Positions 5,894 through 12,228 of a stretch of DNA of 12,228 nt are shown piece by piece. Position numbers and translations under genes: made by a program. The notes beneath the pieces were generated by a model. The model ran no database searches, was not told the origin of the DNA, and saw only the letters and a program-made list of their open reading frames with translations. Source of the DNA: Alphaproteobacteria bacterium (GTDB taxonomy: Bacteria; Pseudomonadota; Alphaproteobacteria; UBA8366); contig JASLSL010000077.1 of the NCBI GenBank assembly GCA_030743445.1, positions 1-12,228 on the forward strand, read 5' to 3'. Each line of letters begins with the position of its first letter. Within the stretch, counting starts at the first letter, position 1.

Positions 5894-7006
5894 TCAGGCG
5901 AGCATGTCGTCCAGCCGCTCCCGTGCGTCGAGCATTTCGTTGAGCAGTTCGTAGACCACTTCCTTGACCGAAATCTCGTCGTGCATATCGCCGACGATCT
6001 GGCCGACGGGATAGGTCAGAAAATCCTTGGCCCGCACGCGTTCGACGCGGGTCCGGCCTTCCTGCCACCAAAGGTAATTCTGCGTCGGCGCCGGCAGCGT
6101 CGCCGGCGCGCCGGGCTGTTCCCACGCGGCGGAAAATTTGTTGTTCAAGGTCCTGCAGGGTTTGCCGGTGACACTGGTGGTCAAAATTGCGTCGCTGGCC
6201 TCGGCCTCGAACATCTTTTCCTTGATTTCCGGAGTCACTTCGCTCTGCGCGGTCTTGAGCCAGAGCGAGCCGGTCCACACGCCGTCGCAACCGAGCACGA
6301 GGGCAGCGGCGAGCTGGCGGCCCCGGCCGACCCCACCGGCGCCCAACACCGGCAACGGATCGACCGCATCGACAATGCTGGGCCATAGCACCAGCGAAGA
6401 GATTTCGCCGGTATGCCCGCCCGCCTCTGTGCCGACGGCGACGACGAAATCGCAACCGGCCTCTTTGTGGCGCAGCGCGTGCCTGGGCTTGCCGGCGAGC
6501 GCGCCGACCTTGATGTCGCGGGCGTGGGCCCGTTCGACCAACTCCGCGGGCGGTGTGCCCAGCGCGTTGACGATCACTTTGATCGGATGCTTCATCGCCG
6601 TTTCCACCATCGCCAAGCTTTCCTGCGGGGTGAAATTGATGGATTTGACGATCTCGCGCTTGAGTTCCGCCGCATCCGCTTCGGGCAGGGGAGGAATGCT
6701 CGCATCGTCCAGCATCTTGCGCACGAATTCGACATGTTCCTTGGGCAGCAACTGCTCTGGATCGAATTTCATATCGCTGCTGTCATCGAAACGGCTCGGC
6801 ATCAGCACGTCGATACCATAGGGCTTGCCGTCGATATGGTCGTCGATCCAATTGAGGTCTTCCTCGACCCGTTCCGGGTCCATGCGGGCCATGCCCAAGA
6901 CCCCCATGCCACCGGCCTTGGAAACCTCGACCACCACATCGCGGCAATGGGAAAAGGCAAAGATCGGCAATTCGATGCCGAACATATCGCACATCCGACT
7001 TTTCAT
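5894..7006 (-). CDS. Nitronate monooxygenase / 2-nitropropane dioxygenase-type FMN flavoprotein
   Basis: A 370-residue TIM-barrel flavoprotein. FMN phosphate would be held by GAGGVGRGR (222-230). H198 in VGTEAGGHTG corresponds to the catalytic His of nitronate monooxygenases, which oxidise propionate 3-nitronate and similar toxins. The N-terminus MCDMFGIELPIFAFSHCRDVVVEVSKAGGMGVLGMA is standard for this class, but the protein has a long segment at about 66-130 and a C-terminal extension (LWWQEGRTRVERVRAKDFL to the end). This matches a longer actinobacterial and proteobacterial group often only loosely named. FabK-type enoyl reductases share the fold, so an acyl-CoA or ACP substrate is possible. 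I took ATG 7006 because GGGAGAG lies just upstream; the frame is open further to 7192 but that part is unlike the family. It is divergent from the small-ORF unit. Confidence 0.85.
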   Translation of the reverse strand: MKSRMCDMFGIELPIFAFSHCRDVVVEVSKAGGMGVLGMARMDPERVEEDLNWIDDHIDGKPYGIDVLMPSRFDDSSDMKFDPEQLLPKEHVEFVRKMLDDASIPPLPEADAAELKREIVKSINFTPQESLAMVETAMKHPIKVIVNALGTPPAELVERAHARDIKVGALAGKPRHALRHKEAGCDFVVAVGTEAGGHTGEISSLVLWPSIVDAVDPLPVLGAGGVGRGRQLAAALVLGCDGVWTGSLWLKTAQSEVTPEIKEKMFEAEASDAILTTSVTGKPCRTLNNKFSAAWEQPGAPATLPAPTQNYLWWQEGRTRVERVRAKDFLTYPVGQIVGDMHDEISVKEVVYELLNEMLDARERLDDMLA

Positions 7007-7116
7007 CCGACTCTCCCTGGAGAGCTTGTAAATCGGCCGCGAATTTACGCAATCGGCAACGCTATTGAAACAGTTGAACCGCCACAGCGTTCCGGCGGCC
7101 AGCCCGCACCTCAACC

Positions 7117-7294
7117 ACCGGGAAGGGGTGGGAATGGCGGAAATCGAGTCTATTATCCGGAGACAACAAACCGCCGCGCGACAGGAGAGCATTTATGGCC
7201 TTGGAGACACCCGCCCCGAAAGACGCCGATTTGCCGACTTCCGCCTCGCGCGGCGACAAGACCGACAAGCTCGGGCAGGCCTGACCGAAACGAT
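7117..7294 (+). repeat. Direct repeat copy 1: 178-bp unit with leader, ribosome site and 29-codon small ORF
   Basis: Aligns without any gap to 9326-9503 (offset exactly 2209). I count 6 differences in the first 105 bases (about 94% identity), with 50 identical bases in a row (7172-7221). Within the rest of the small ORF (7222-7284) 45 of 63 bases match, then 9 of 10 through CCGAAACGAT. The leader holds GAGTCTATTATCCGGAGA, where TATTAT (7151-7156) could be a -10 box, though no clear -35 is seen. Similarity stops near 7117 on the left. No terminal inverted repeats or target duplication are evident. The 7007-7116 stretch to its left is the divergent spacer to the flavoprotein gene. Confidence 0.9.
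7195..7284 (+). CDS. Small ORF 1, 29 residues, paralog of small ORF 2; unknown function
   Basis: ATG to TGA gives 29 codons, starting MALETPAPK and later containing TDK and a penultimate Gln. AGGAGA lies about 7 bases upstream, a strong ribosome site. The same-length, same-frame partner at 9404-9493 shares 16 of 29 residues: all of positions 1-9, LP at 13-14, A17, TDK at 23-25 and Q28. Substitutions between copies are frequent after codon 9, yet there is no indel and the stop is at the same codon, which suggests selection for a peptide. It is Pro/Ala-rich and charged, with no membrane span or signal. It ends 24 bases before the secreted hydrolase gene, so it could be a leader peptide or a small co-expressed protein. 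I recognise no family. Confidence 0.6.
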   Translation: MALETPAPKDADLPTSASRGDKTDKLGQA

Positions 7295-7308
7295 TGGAGG
7301 GAAAGCCT

Positions 7309-8028
7309 ATGAAACGCGCAATCTTGACCGTTGCGCTCAGCCTGGTCTTCGTCGTGTGCCAGACCGCGAACGCCACCGCGGACACCTACAACAAAGCTTA
7401 CGATAAGGCGGCGACCTACGGAAAACCCACCAAAGGTATTGTTCTTCACCTGCACGGCTGTCGCGAATTGAGAATTACCGAAAGTTGGCTGGTTGGATGG
7501 CGCGACCTGCTCGTTCAGAACGGCTACAAGGTCGTGGCACCCGATAGTTTCGACGACTCTCGTCCCGAACATATGTGTCCAAGCAACGAATGGCGCACCC
7601 TGGAAGACATTTTGGAGGTCTTCGAAATTCGATCGAAACAAACGTCCCACGCAATCGAGCAAATCAAGAAATCCTATCCGGGCAAGAAGCTGTTCGTTTG
7701 GGGCTATTCCGAAGGCGCTTTTATCGCCAATAGGGTCACCGAAAATGTCGACGGCGTAGTGACGACCGGCGGCGTATGCCAAGACCTGAGGGTCGATGTT
7801 CCACCCGACGTGCCGCTCTTGGTAATTATCGGCGCGGATGACGAGGCCATAGGTCGCTATCTGCGACGGAAAGAAGGGAAATACGCGTCGATGGAAGACC
7901 TGTGCCAGCGCACGATGGCATCCGAAAATCGGGAATGGCTGATCGTGGGCGACATGGGTCACGAAGCGCCGCTCGTCTTTCCCAAGGTGAAGACGGCGAT
8001 CACGAAGTTTTTCGACATTCAGAACTAG
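7309..8028 (+). CDS. Secreted alpha/beta hydrolase (dienelactone-hydrolase-like)
   Basis: A 239-residue exported protein: MKRAILTVALSLVFVVCQTANATA is a signal peptide with cleavage likely after residue 24. The mature part has the alpha/beta-hydrolase layout: a strand and oxyanion region GIVLHLHGC (43-51), nucleophile elbow G-Y-S-E-G with S134, an acid at D177 or D178 in IIGADDEAIG, and H218 in GDMGHEAPL. It has four Cys in the mature chain (51, 90, 157, 199), which could form disulfides in the periplasm. It would hydrolyse an ester or lactone, substrate unknown. The start at 7309 follows GGAGG at 8 bases; an in-frame TTG at 7294 is unlikely. Base composition looks lower in GC than the flanking catabolic genes, hinting at separate origin. 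It follows small ORF 1 closely. Confidence 0.8.
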   Translation: MKRAILTVALSLVFVVCQTANATADTYNKAYDKAATYGKPTKGIVLHLHGCRELRITESWLVGWRDLLVQNGYKVVAPDSFDDSRPEHMCPSNEWRTLEDILEVFEIRSKQTSHAIEQIKKSYPGKKLFVWGYSEGAFIANRVTENVDGVVTTGGVCQDLRVDVPPDVPLLVIIGADDEAIGRYLRRKEGKYASMEDLCQRTMASENREWLIVGDMGHEAPLVFPKVKTAITKFFDIQN

Positions 8029-8091
8029 TCGGCATTCGCTGAGATCGGATGCTGCTGACATCGGTCGCGCTTTTTTGGTTGGGCCAGGAAT

Positions 8092-8361
8092 ATGAAAAGA
8101 CTGTTCATTGCACTGGCGTTGCTCACGGGAGGATGTGTCGTGCCGGCCCCGTTTCACGGACCCGAGCCCCAGGGGCTCATGGACGAAGCGGTTCTGGAGT
8201 CTTTAGCGGGGTCAACCCGGCAAGCGGTCATCGGGCAACTTGGCGAGCCGAAGCACATTCTGCGAAGCTCGAACAACACCTACTTTCTATACGAAGGACG
8301 GGATTACCCCGGAACGACATTTATCTTCGACCGGTATTATCGCGAGAGTTGGCACGTGTGA
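8092..8361 (+). CDS. Small lipoprotein with SmpA/OmlA (BamE)-like domain
   Basis: An 89-residue protein with signal MKRLFIALALLTGG followed by C15. The Cys context (TGGC) is an acceptable though not ideal lipobox, so it is probably lipidated. The mature part contains LAGSTRQAVIGQLGEPKHIL followed by NNTYFLYEGRD. That is like the 'G.t...V...LG.P......W.Y' pattern of SmpA/OmlA/BamE-type folds, which occur on many outer-membrane and periplasmic lipoproteins. It is too short and divergent to be called BamE itself. AGGA sits only a few bases before the ATG. It lies 63 bases after the hydrolase stop on the same strand. Confidence 0.65.
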   Translation: MKRLFIALALLTGGCVVPAPFHGPEPQGLMDEAVLESLAGSTRQAVIGQLGEPKHILRSSNNTYFLYEGRDYPGTTFIFDRYYRESWHV

Positions 8362-8562
8362 CTTCATTGTTATTTGTTGACGTTCGACCAAACCGAAAAG
8401 GTCGTGCGATACATAATCAAAACAGGTTATGAACAGGAGGAGGCCACCGTATTTACGGGGAACCCGTATAGTTTCGACGCGGCGCAGCGTGGCCGCGGGT
8501 CCACCCCCCCAAGGACCGAAACGTGATTGCCGAGAGTTTTTTTTGGTCCACGGAACAGGGTA
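8362..8562 (+). other. Spacer between two lipoprotein genes with a short hairpin
   Basis: About 200 bases with no convincing gene. TACGGG (8454-8459) and CCCGTA (8463-8468) form a 6-bp hairpin with loop GAA, but no T-run follows. A TTTTTTTT tract occurs near 8537-8544 without a stem. The ATG near 8429 opens about 44 codons of Arg/Pro-rich sequence that I do not regard as a gene. Confidence 0.4.
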
Positions 8563-9051
8563 ATGCAAAAGCCAAAGAAAACTTGGAGCAACTCGGTCGA
8601 TAAAATGCCCCGCTTCATCCCACTCCTGGCCGCCGTTGCGCTGTCGGCCTGTGTGACCGCATCGCGCTTCGTGCTGGGCAGTACCAGTGAGGTGCCGCTC
8701 GACATGGCGTTGCAGGCCGTAAAGGAAGAGCGCTCCATCGTCTATTACGCCTTCGAAAACGGAGACTGCTCCGAGGCCCTTCTGCTGGTCGAGAAGAACA
8801 GCGGCATGACCTTCAAGCACAACGGTCAGACCTTTAAGGCAATTAGCGTCGACATGAACGAGTTGCTGGAATTCCTGCGCCGCGAAGGGCGTGCAGACCA
8901 CGACCTAGAGGCGAGTGAGTTCCGCACTCCGGACGGTAAGCGGGTGGTGGCCTACGTTTTGCCGAAGTCCCACCTGTACGCCATGACCGTGGATAACAAA
9001 AAGAACGAGTTCACCATCTCGCGCATCGGATGCCGCCGTGGCAGGACTTGA
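8563..9051 (+). CDS. Putative lipoprotein of unknown function
   Basis: A protein of about 162 residues with a lipoprotein signal: PRFIPLLAAVALSAC, with L-S-A-C as a canonical lipobox. It therefore should be anchored in a membrane on the periplasmic side. The start is uncertain: ATG 8563 gives a 29-residue leader with basic residues (KPKK) and CAGGGT just upstream, while ATG 8605 gives a minimal 15-residue signal with poor ribosome spacing. The mature part includes LDMALQAVKEERSIVYYAF, a possible alpha/beta segment ALLLVEKNSGMTFKHNG, and a tail ending RIGCRRGRT with one extra Cys. I do not recognise the family. It is in the lower-GC cassette bounded by the two direct repeats and is followed by a terminator-like hairpin. 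Confidence 0.65.
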   Translation: MQKPKKTWSNSVDKMPRFIPLLAAVALSACVTASRFVLGSTSEVPLDMALQAVKEERSIVYYAFENGDCSEALLLVEKNSGMTFKHNGQTFKAISVDMNELLEFLRREGRADHDLEASEFRTPDGKRVVAYVLPKSHLYAMTVDNKKNEFTISRIGCRRGRT

Positions 9052-9325
9052 GATATTTACTGCTGCCGCCCGTTGATGTCCGCTGGAGTGCGGCCCGGCT
9101 TTGTGGCGGCTTAATAGTCAAGATTCCACCCAAAATACAGCGTGCGCTGGGCGCGTCGAACTTCCGCTCTGGGTCATAAATGGACGTTCTTGAAACCGAT
9201 CCCAGCACCCTGCCTTGACGAAACTCATAAAAACAACCGGCCCGTAAGGGCCGTATTTGTTTGTCATATCATCCTGCGACGCGAGTCGGTCGTGGATCGG
9301 AGTTCAAACCGACCCACCGCCGACG
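9052..9325. other. Non-coding gap with degenerate repeat-like sequence and a terminator
   Basis: No supported gene. GATGTCCGCT (9074-9083), then TTCCGCTCTGGGTCATAAATGGACGT around 9162-9186, resemble decayed arms of a 'TCCGCTTTGGGTCA...GGAC' intergenic repeat that I associate with alphaproteobacteria; this is unverified. A separate bidirectional terminator-like hairpin lies near its right end, followed by about 60 bases up to the second direct repeat. Confidence 0.4.
9231..9262 (+). terminator. Bidirectional rho-independent terminator
   Basis: CGGCCC (9238-9243), loop GTAA, GGGCCG (9248-9253) form a perfect 6-bp GC stem followed by TATTTGTTTGT. On the other strand the stem is followed by GTTGTTTTTATG, so it could stop transcription in both directions. 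It closes the hydrolase/lipoprotein segment and insulates the downstream small ORF and CoA-transferase operon. Confidence 0.7.
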
Positions 9326-9503
9326 ACCGGGAAGGGCTGGGAAAGGCGGAAATTGAGTCTATTATCCGGAGATAACAATTCGCCGCGCGACAGGAGAGCA
9401 TTTATGGCCTTGGAGACACCCGCCCCGAAACACCCGGAATTGCCGCCCCCCGCCGCGCCCCGCGTCAACACCGACAAGCACGCGCAAGACTAGCCGAAGC
9501 GAT
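9326..9503 (+). repeat. Direct repeat copy 2: 178-bp unit with leader, ribosome site and 29-codon small ORF
   Basis: Partner of 7117-7294 (see copy 1 for the match counts). Here the unit continues through CCGAAGCGAT into the first base pairs of the CoA-transferase start codon: ATG 9502-9504, where copy 1 has ATT. The leader again has GAGTCTATTATCCGGAGA (TATTAT at 9360-9365, possible -10 box) and AGGAGA before the small ORF. Confidence 0.9.
9404..9493 (+). CDS. Small ORF 2, 29 residues, paralog of small ORF 1; possible leader of the CoA-transferase operon
   Basis: ATG to TAG, 29 codons, beginning MALETPAPK and with TDK at 23-25. It has the same strong AGGAGA ribosome site as copy 1. The middle is richer in Pro than in copy 1 (LPPPAAPR). 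It ends at 9493, and the CoA-transferase ATG is at 9502. No Shine-Dalgarno is visible for that ATG (only GCCGAAGCG), so ribosomes finishing the small ORF may reinitiate on it. The stop codon differs from copy 1 (TAG against TGA) but sits at the same place. Function unknown. Confidence 0.6.
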   Translation: MALETPAPKHPELPPPAAPRVNTDKHAQD

Positions 9504-10191
9504 GATCGACAAGCGTGTCGCGACGGTGGAGGAGGCGCTCGACGGCTTGGGCGACGGCGCCTCGGTCATGGTCAACGGCTTCGGCGGCGCCGGCGTGCCG
9601 GTCGCGCTGATCCGCGGGCTCGAGGCCCTGCCGGCGCGCGATCTGACGATGATTTCGAACAGCATGCGGTTCATCGACGGCTACGGCCCGGCGATCTTCG
9701 CCGACCGGCGGGTCAAGAAGGTGATCGCCACCGCGGCGCGCAGCCGTGGGCCCGACACCTCGGCCTTCGAGCGCCAATGGCTCGACGGGGAGTTGCAGGT
9801 CGAAATGGTGCCCCAGGGCACCTTCGCCGAGCGCATGCGCGCCGGCGGCGGCGGCATTCCCGCCTTCTTCACGCCGACCGGGGCCGGCACCGACCTGGCG
9901 GTCGGCAAGGAGGTGCGCCGCTTCGGCGGCGAGGACTGCATCCTGGAGGAGGCGATGGTCGCCGACTTCGCCCTGATAAGGGGCCAGAGGGCCGATCGCT
10001 GGGGCAACATCGCCTTCACCGGGACCCAGGGCAATTTCGGGCTGGTGATGGCGATGGCGGCGCGCACCACGGTGGTCGAGGTCGCCGCCCTCGAGACCAG
10101 GCACCTGGCCCCCGACGCGATCCATATTCCCGGCATCTACGTCGAGCGGGTCATCGAGCGCGCCGACGAGCGCGACGGGCGGACGCCATGA
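9502..10191 (+). CDS. Family I CoA-transferase, subunit A (3-oxoacid/3-oxoadipate type)
   Basis: A 229-residue subunit of a two-part enzyme that moves CoA between a donor such as succinyl-CoA and an acid, often a beta-keto acid from aromatic breakdown. It opens MIDKRVATVEEALDGLGDGASVMVNGFGGAG, with the glycine loop GFGGAG at 26-31. It also carries VPQGTFAERMRAGGGGIPAFFTPTG and ADFALIRGQRADRWGNI, all standard for PcaI/ScoA-type alpha subunits. Residues 50-56, SMRFIDG, are atypical of PcaI, where Asn-rich sequence is usual, so the exact acid is not PcaI-certain. The stop overlaps the start of subunit B (ATGA). No ribosome site of its own is visible, and the second small ORF lies 8 bases upstream. 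Confidence 0.88.
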   Translation: MIDKRVATVEEALDGLGDGASVMVNGFGGAGVPVALIRGLEALPARDLTMISNSMRFIDGYGPAIFADRRVKKVIATAARSRGPDTSAFERQWLDGELQVEMVPQGTFAERMRAGGGGIPAFFTPTGAGTDLAVGKEVRRFGGEDCILEEAMVADFALIRGQRADRWGNIAFTGTQGNFGLVMAMAARTTVVEVAALETRHLAPDAIHIPGIYVERVIERADERDGRTP

Positions 10192-10862
10192 CCATGCCGC
10201 TGAGCCGCGATCAGATCGCCTGGCGCGCGGCCCAGGACCTGGCCGAGGGCATGTACGTCAATCTCGGGCTCGGCATGCCGGTCCGGGTCGCCAATTTCGC
10301 GCCGGCCGGCGAGGAGATCATGTTCCACTCCGAGAACGGCATCGTCGGCGTCGGCCCGGTGGCAAGCGAGGCCGCGGCCGACCCGGACCTGACCGACGCC
10401 GGCAGCCAAATGATCACGCTGGTGCCGGGGGCGGCGCTGTTCGAATCGAGCCAGGCCTTCGCGATGATCCGCGGCGGGCATCTCGACGTGACGATCCTCG
10501 GCGGCTTCGAGGTCGCGGCCAACGGCGACCTCGCCAACTGGGACGCGCGGGCGACCCACAAGGGCCAGCTCGTCGGCGGCGCGATGGACCTAGTGACCGG
10601 CGCCAAGTCGGTCCGGGTGATGATGAACCACACGACCCGGGACGGCGGGGCGCGGCTGCTCCAGGCCTGCACCCTGCCGCTGACCGGGCTCGGCATGGTC
10701 GACCGGGTCTATACCGACCTCGCGGTCGTCGACGTGACGCCGGACGGGTTCCTGGTGCGCGAGTTGCTCGACGGGCTCGGCCCGGACGAACTGCAGGACC
10801 GCAGCGGGGCGGAGCTCGCCTTCGCTGAAGAATACGGCGTGCTGAGTGCGCCCGCGCTATAA
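10188..10862 (+). CDS. Family I CoA-transferase, subunit B (catalytic)
   Basis: A 224-residue subunit carrying the catalytic glutamate, E49 in FHSENGIVGVGP, which would form the glutamyl-CoA intermediate. It begins MTMPLSRDQIAWRAAQDLAEGMYVNLGLGMP, a typical start for PcaJ/ScoB subunits; the family signature GLGMP is present. Further conserved parts are MIRGGHLDVTILGGFEVAANGDLANW and GLGMVDRVYTDLAVVDVTP. The start overlaps the end of subunit A by four bases (ATGA), so the two are coupled at a fixed ratio. An ATG two codons later (10194) is an alternative. It is followed after 27 bases by the dienelactone-hydrolase-type gene, consistent with a catabolic operon. Confidence 0.9.
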   Translation: MTMPLSRDQIAWRAAQDLAEGMYVNLGLGMPVRVANFAPAGEEIMFHSENGIVGVGPVASEAAADPDLTDAGSQMITLVPGAALFESSQAFAMIRGGHLDVTILGGFEVAANGDLANWDARATHKGQLVGGAMDLVTGAKSVRVMMNHTTRDGGARLLQACTLPLTGLGMVDRVYTDLAVVDVTPDGFLVRELLDGLGPDELQDRSGAELAFAEEYGVLSAPAL

Positions 10863-10889
10863 AGGACCAAGGAACGGGGAGACATCGTT

Positions 10890-11627
10890 ATGGCGCTGAT
10901 CGAGAACCATGTGGTCGCCACCACCAAACACGGCCGGATGCCCGGCTTCGCCGCCTGCCCGGACGAGCCGGGCGCCTTTCCGGGGATCATCTTCTACATG
11001 GACGCGCCGGGGTTCCGCGAGGAGCTCTACAACATGGCGCGCCGGATCGCCAAGCACGGCTATTTCTGCCTGCTGCCGGACATGTACTACCGGCTCGGCA
11101 CCTGCCACTTCGACCTGCCGCGGCGCGACGACGCGATGTCGGCGGTGGTGTTCGCGGCGATGAACAGTCTCTCGAACGAGCTGGTCTGCGACGACACGGC
11201 GGGGCTGCTCGGCTGGCTCGACGCCCAGGACAAGGTCAAGCCGGGGCCGGTCGGCTGCGTCGGCCATTGCATGAGCGGGCGCTACATCACCACCGCGGCG
11301 GCCCGCTTTCCGACCCGCTTCGCGGCGTCCGCCTCGATGTACGGGGTCGGCATCGTGACCGACGAGGAAGACTCGCCGCACCAGTTGCTCGACCAAGTCC
11401 AGGGCGAGCTCTACTACGCCTTCGCCGAGACCGACGCCCACGTGCCGGACCACGTGATCCCCGACCTGACCAAGGCACTGGATGCGGCGGGAACCAACTA
11501 CGCGATCGACGTCTACCCGGGGACCGAGCACGGCTTCCAGTTCGCCGAGCGCCAAGTCTATCACCCGGTCGCCGCCGAGGAGGCCTGGACGAAGCTGTTC
11601 GACCTCTGGGACCGGAACCTGAAATAG
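10890..11627 (+). CDS. Dienelactone hydrolase family protein (cytoplasmic, Cys nucleophile)
   Basis: A 245-residue alpha/beta hydrolase without a signal peptide. The nucleophile is Cys127 in GHCMSG, the mark of the dienelactone-hydrolase (DLH) family; the acid is D182 in AETDAHVP and the base H214 in PGTEHGF. It begins MALIENHVVATTKHGRMPGFAACP. IIFYMDAPGFREEL and GYFCLLPDMYYRLG are typical. DLHs open enol-lactones formed after ring cleavage, but many homologs have other substrates. GGGGAGA 7 bases upstream supports the start. It sits in the same operon as the CoA-transferase pair, a pattern expected where a lactone is opened and the acid is activated to CoA. Confidence 0.9.
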   Translation: MALIENHVVATTKHGRMPGFAACPDEPGAFPGIIFYMDAPGFREELYNMARRIAKHGYFCLLPDMYYRLGTCHFDLPRRDDAMSAVVFAAMNSLSNELVCDDTAGLLGWLDAQDKVKPGPVGCVGHCMSGRYITTAAARFPTRFAASASMYGVGIVTDEEDSPHQLLDQVQGELYYAFAETDAHVPDHVIPDLTKALDAAGTNYAIDVYPGTEHGFQFAERQVYHPVAAEEAWTKLFDLWDRNLK

Positions 11628-11652
11628 CATCGGGCCCGAGGGGGAGCGAAAG

Positions 11653-12228
11653 ATGGCGCAACATCTCGTCGAGGCCGGACCGGAGACCGTTCACTGGGGC
11701 TATTTCGAGGCCGCCCGGGAGCCGGTGATCGAGATCGCGTCGGGCGATCGGGTCACCGTCAAGACGATCTCGGGCGCGCCCGCGGTGGTGCCCGACGCCG
11801 GCTTCACCGTGCTGCCCGAGCACCGCGAGATCCATGAGCACGTCGAGCGCCGGATGCTCCCGGGTCATATCCTCACCGGCCCGGTCGCGGTCCGGGGGGC
11901 GGAGCCCGGCGATGTGCTCGAGGTCCGGATCGTCGAGATCGAGCTCGCCTCCGACTGGGGCTGGAACGCGATCCGGCCCGACGGCGGCACCCTGCCCGAG
12001 GACTTTCTGGACGAACGCCTGATCCACATCGGCTTGGACGGGGAGCGGATGACCGGCGCCATGCCGTGGGGCCAGGAAGTGCCGCTGGCGCCGTTCTTTG
12101 GGGTCATGGGCGTCGCCCCGCCGGCCGAGCGCGGGACCTTGACCTCGATCGTGCCGGGCGATTTCGGCGGCAATCTCGACCTCAAGGAGCTGGTCCAGGG
12201 CGCCGTGCTCTACCTGCCGGTGTTCGTC
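11653..12228 (+). CDS. Acetamidase/formamidase family protein, N-terminal part
   Basis: The first 192 codons of a gene that runs off the right edge with no stop. It begins MAQHLVEAGPETVHWGYF and contains GDRVTVKTISG, HVERRMLPGHILTGPVAVRGAEPGDVLEVRI and GVMGVAPPAERG. These match FmdA_AmdA-family amidases, which are usually 300-415 residues and hydrolyse short amides to ammonia and a carboxylate, with a bound metal. GGGGAGCGAAAG just before the ATG is a good ribosome site. The 25-base gap after the dienelactone-hydrolase-type gene suggests operon membership, so it may feed or follow the same pathway. Confidence 0.85.
   Translation, partial: MAQHLVEAGPETVHWGYFEAAREPVIEIASGDRVTVKTISGAPAVVPDAGFTVLPEHREIHEHVERRMLPGHILTGPVAVRGAEPGDVLEVRIVEIELASDWGWNAIRPDGGTLPEDFLDERLIHIGLDGERMTGAMPWGQEVPLAPFFGVMGVAPPAERGTLTSIVPGDFGGNLDLKELVQGAVLYLPVFV

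Noticed and set aside
5343..6455. 370-codon minus-strand frame spanning the Nudix and flavoprotein genes
   Set aside because: Arg-rich out-of-frame translation of two real genes.
7117..7294. Repeat unit as an insertion sequence or MITE
   Set aside because: No terminal inverted repeats, target-site duplication or transposase seen; kept as a direct repeat with small ORF.
7153..8157. 334-codon minus-strand frame opposite the secreted hydrolase
   Set aside because: The plus strand has signal peptide, nucleophile elbow and ribosome site; the minus frame crosses the repeat unit and shows no domain.
8429..8563. Approximately 44-codon plus-strand ORF in the spacer, Arg/Pro-rich
   Set aside because: No ribosome site at proper spacing and composition typical of chance reading.
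8287..8901. 204-codon minus-strand frame across the two lipoprotein genes
   Set aside because: No ribosome site or domain; the lipobox-bearing plus-strand frames explain the region better.

Overview
The window is high-GC bacterial chromosome, most likely from an alphaproteobacterium (Rhodospirillales- or Rhizobiales-like). This is inferred from base composition, gene families, Shine-Dalgarno usage and a dispersed palindromic intergenic element of a type common in that class. No rRNA, tRNA, CRISPR array, transposase or phage gene was seen. The theme is catabolism of aromatic or acyl-CoA compounds.

Left part (1-1640): on the minus strand lie the start of a peroxiredoxin-like gene and a TfdA-like Fe(II)/2-oxoglutarate dioxygenase with its own terminator. 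Divergent from the dioxygenase is an unannotated-looking 47-residue single-span membrane protein, followed by a 129-bp imperfect palindromic repeat.

Aromatic cluster (1694-4340, plus strand): a PimC-like acyl-CoA dehydrogenase, a LigA-like and a LigB-like subunit of a class III extradiol dioxygenase, and the first ~45 codons of an HpaB-type flavin hydroxylase. It reads as a damaged operon. The dehydrogenase has an in-frame amber codon at position 53, the hydroxylase is frameshifted and cut off, and the two ring-cleavage genes are intact.

Minus-strand group (4337-7006): a family-3 periplasmic solute-binding protein, a Nudix hydrolase with a near-complete CoA-pyrophosphatase motif, and a nitronate monooxygenase-type flavoprotein.

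Repeat-bounded cassette (7117-9503, plus strand): two direct copies of a 178-bp unit, 2209 bp apart and alignable without gaps, each carry a strong ribosome binding site and a 29-codon proline-rich small ORF. Between them is an apparently lower-GC segment with a secreted alpha/beta hydrolase and two small lipoproteins. The small-ORF unit is the best candidate here for something undescribed.

Right part (9502-12228, plus strand): an operon of CoA-transferase subunits A and B, a cytoplasmic dienelactone-hydrolase-family enzyme and the start of an acetamidase/formamidase. The second small ORF ends 8 bases before the CoA-transferase start, which lacks a visible ribosome binding site, so the two may be translationally coupled. 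Ring cleavage, lactone hydrolysis, CoA activation and acyl-CoA dehydrogenation would fit one catabolic scheme, but the substrate cannot be read from the sequence.
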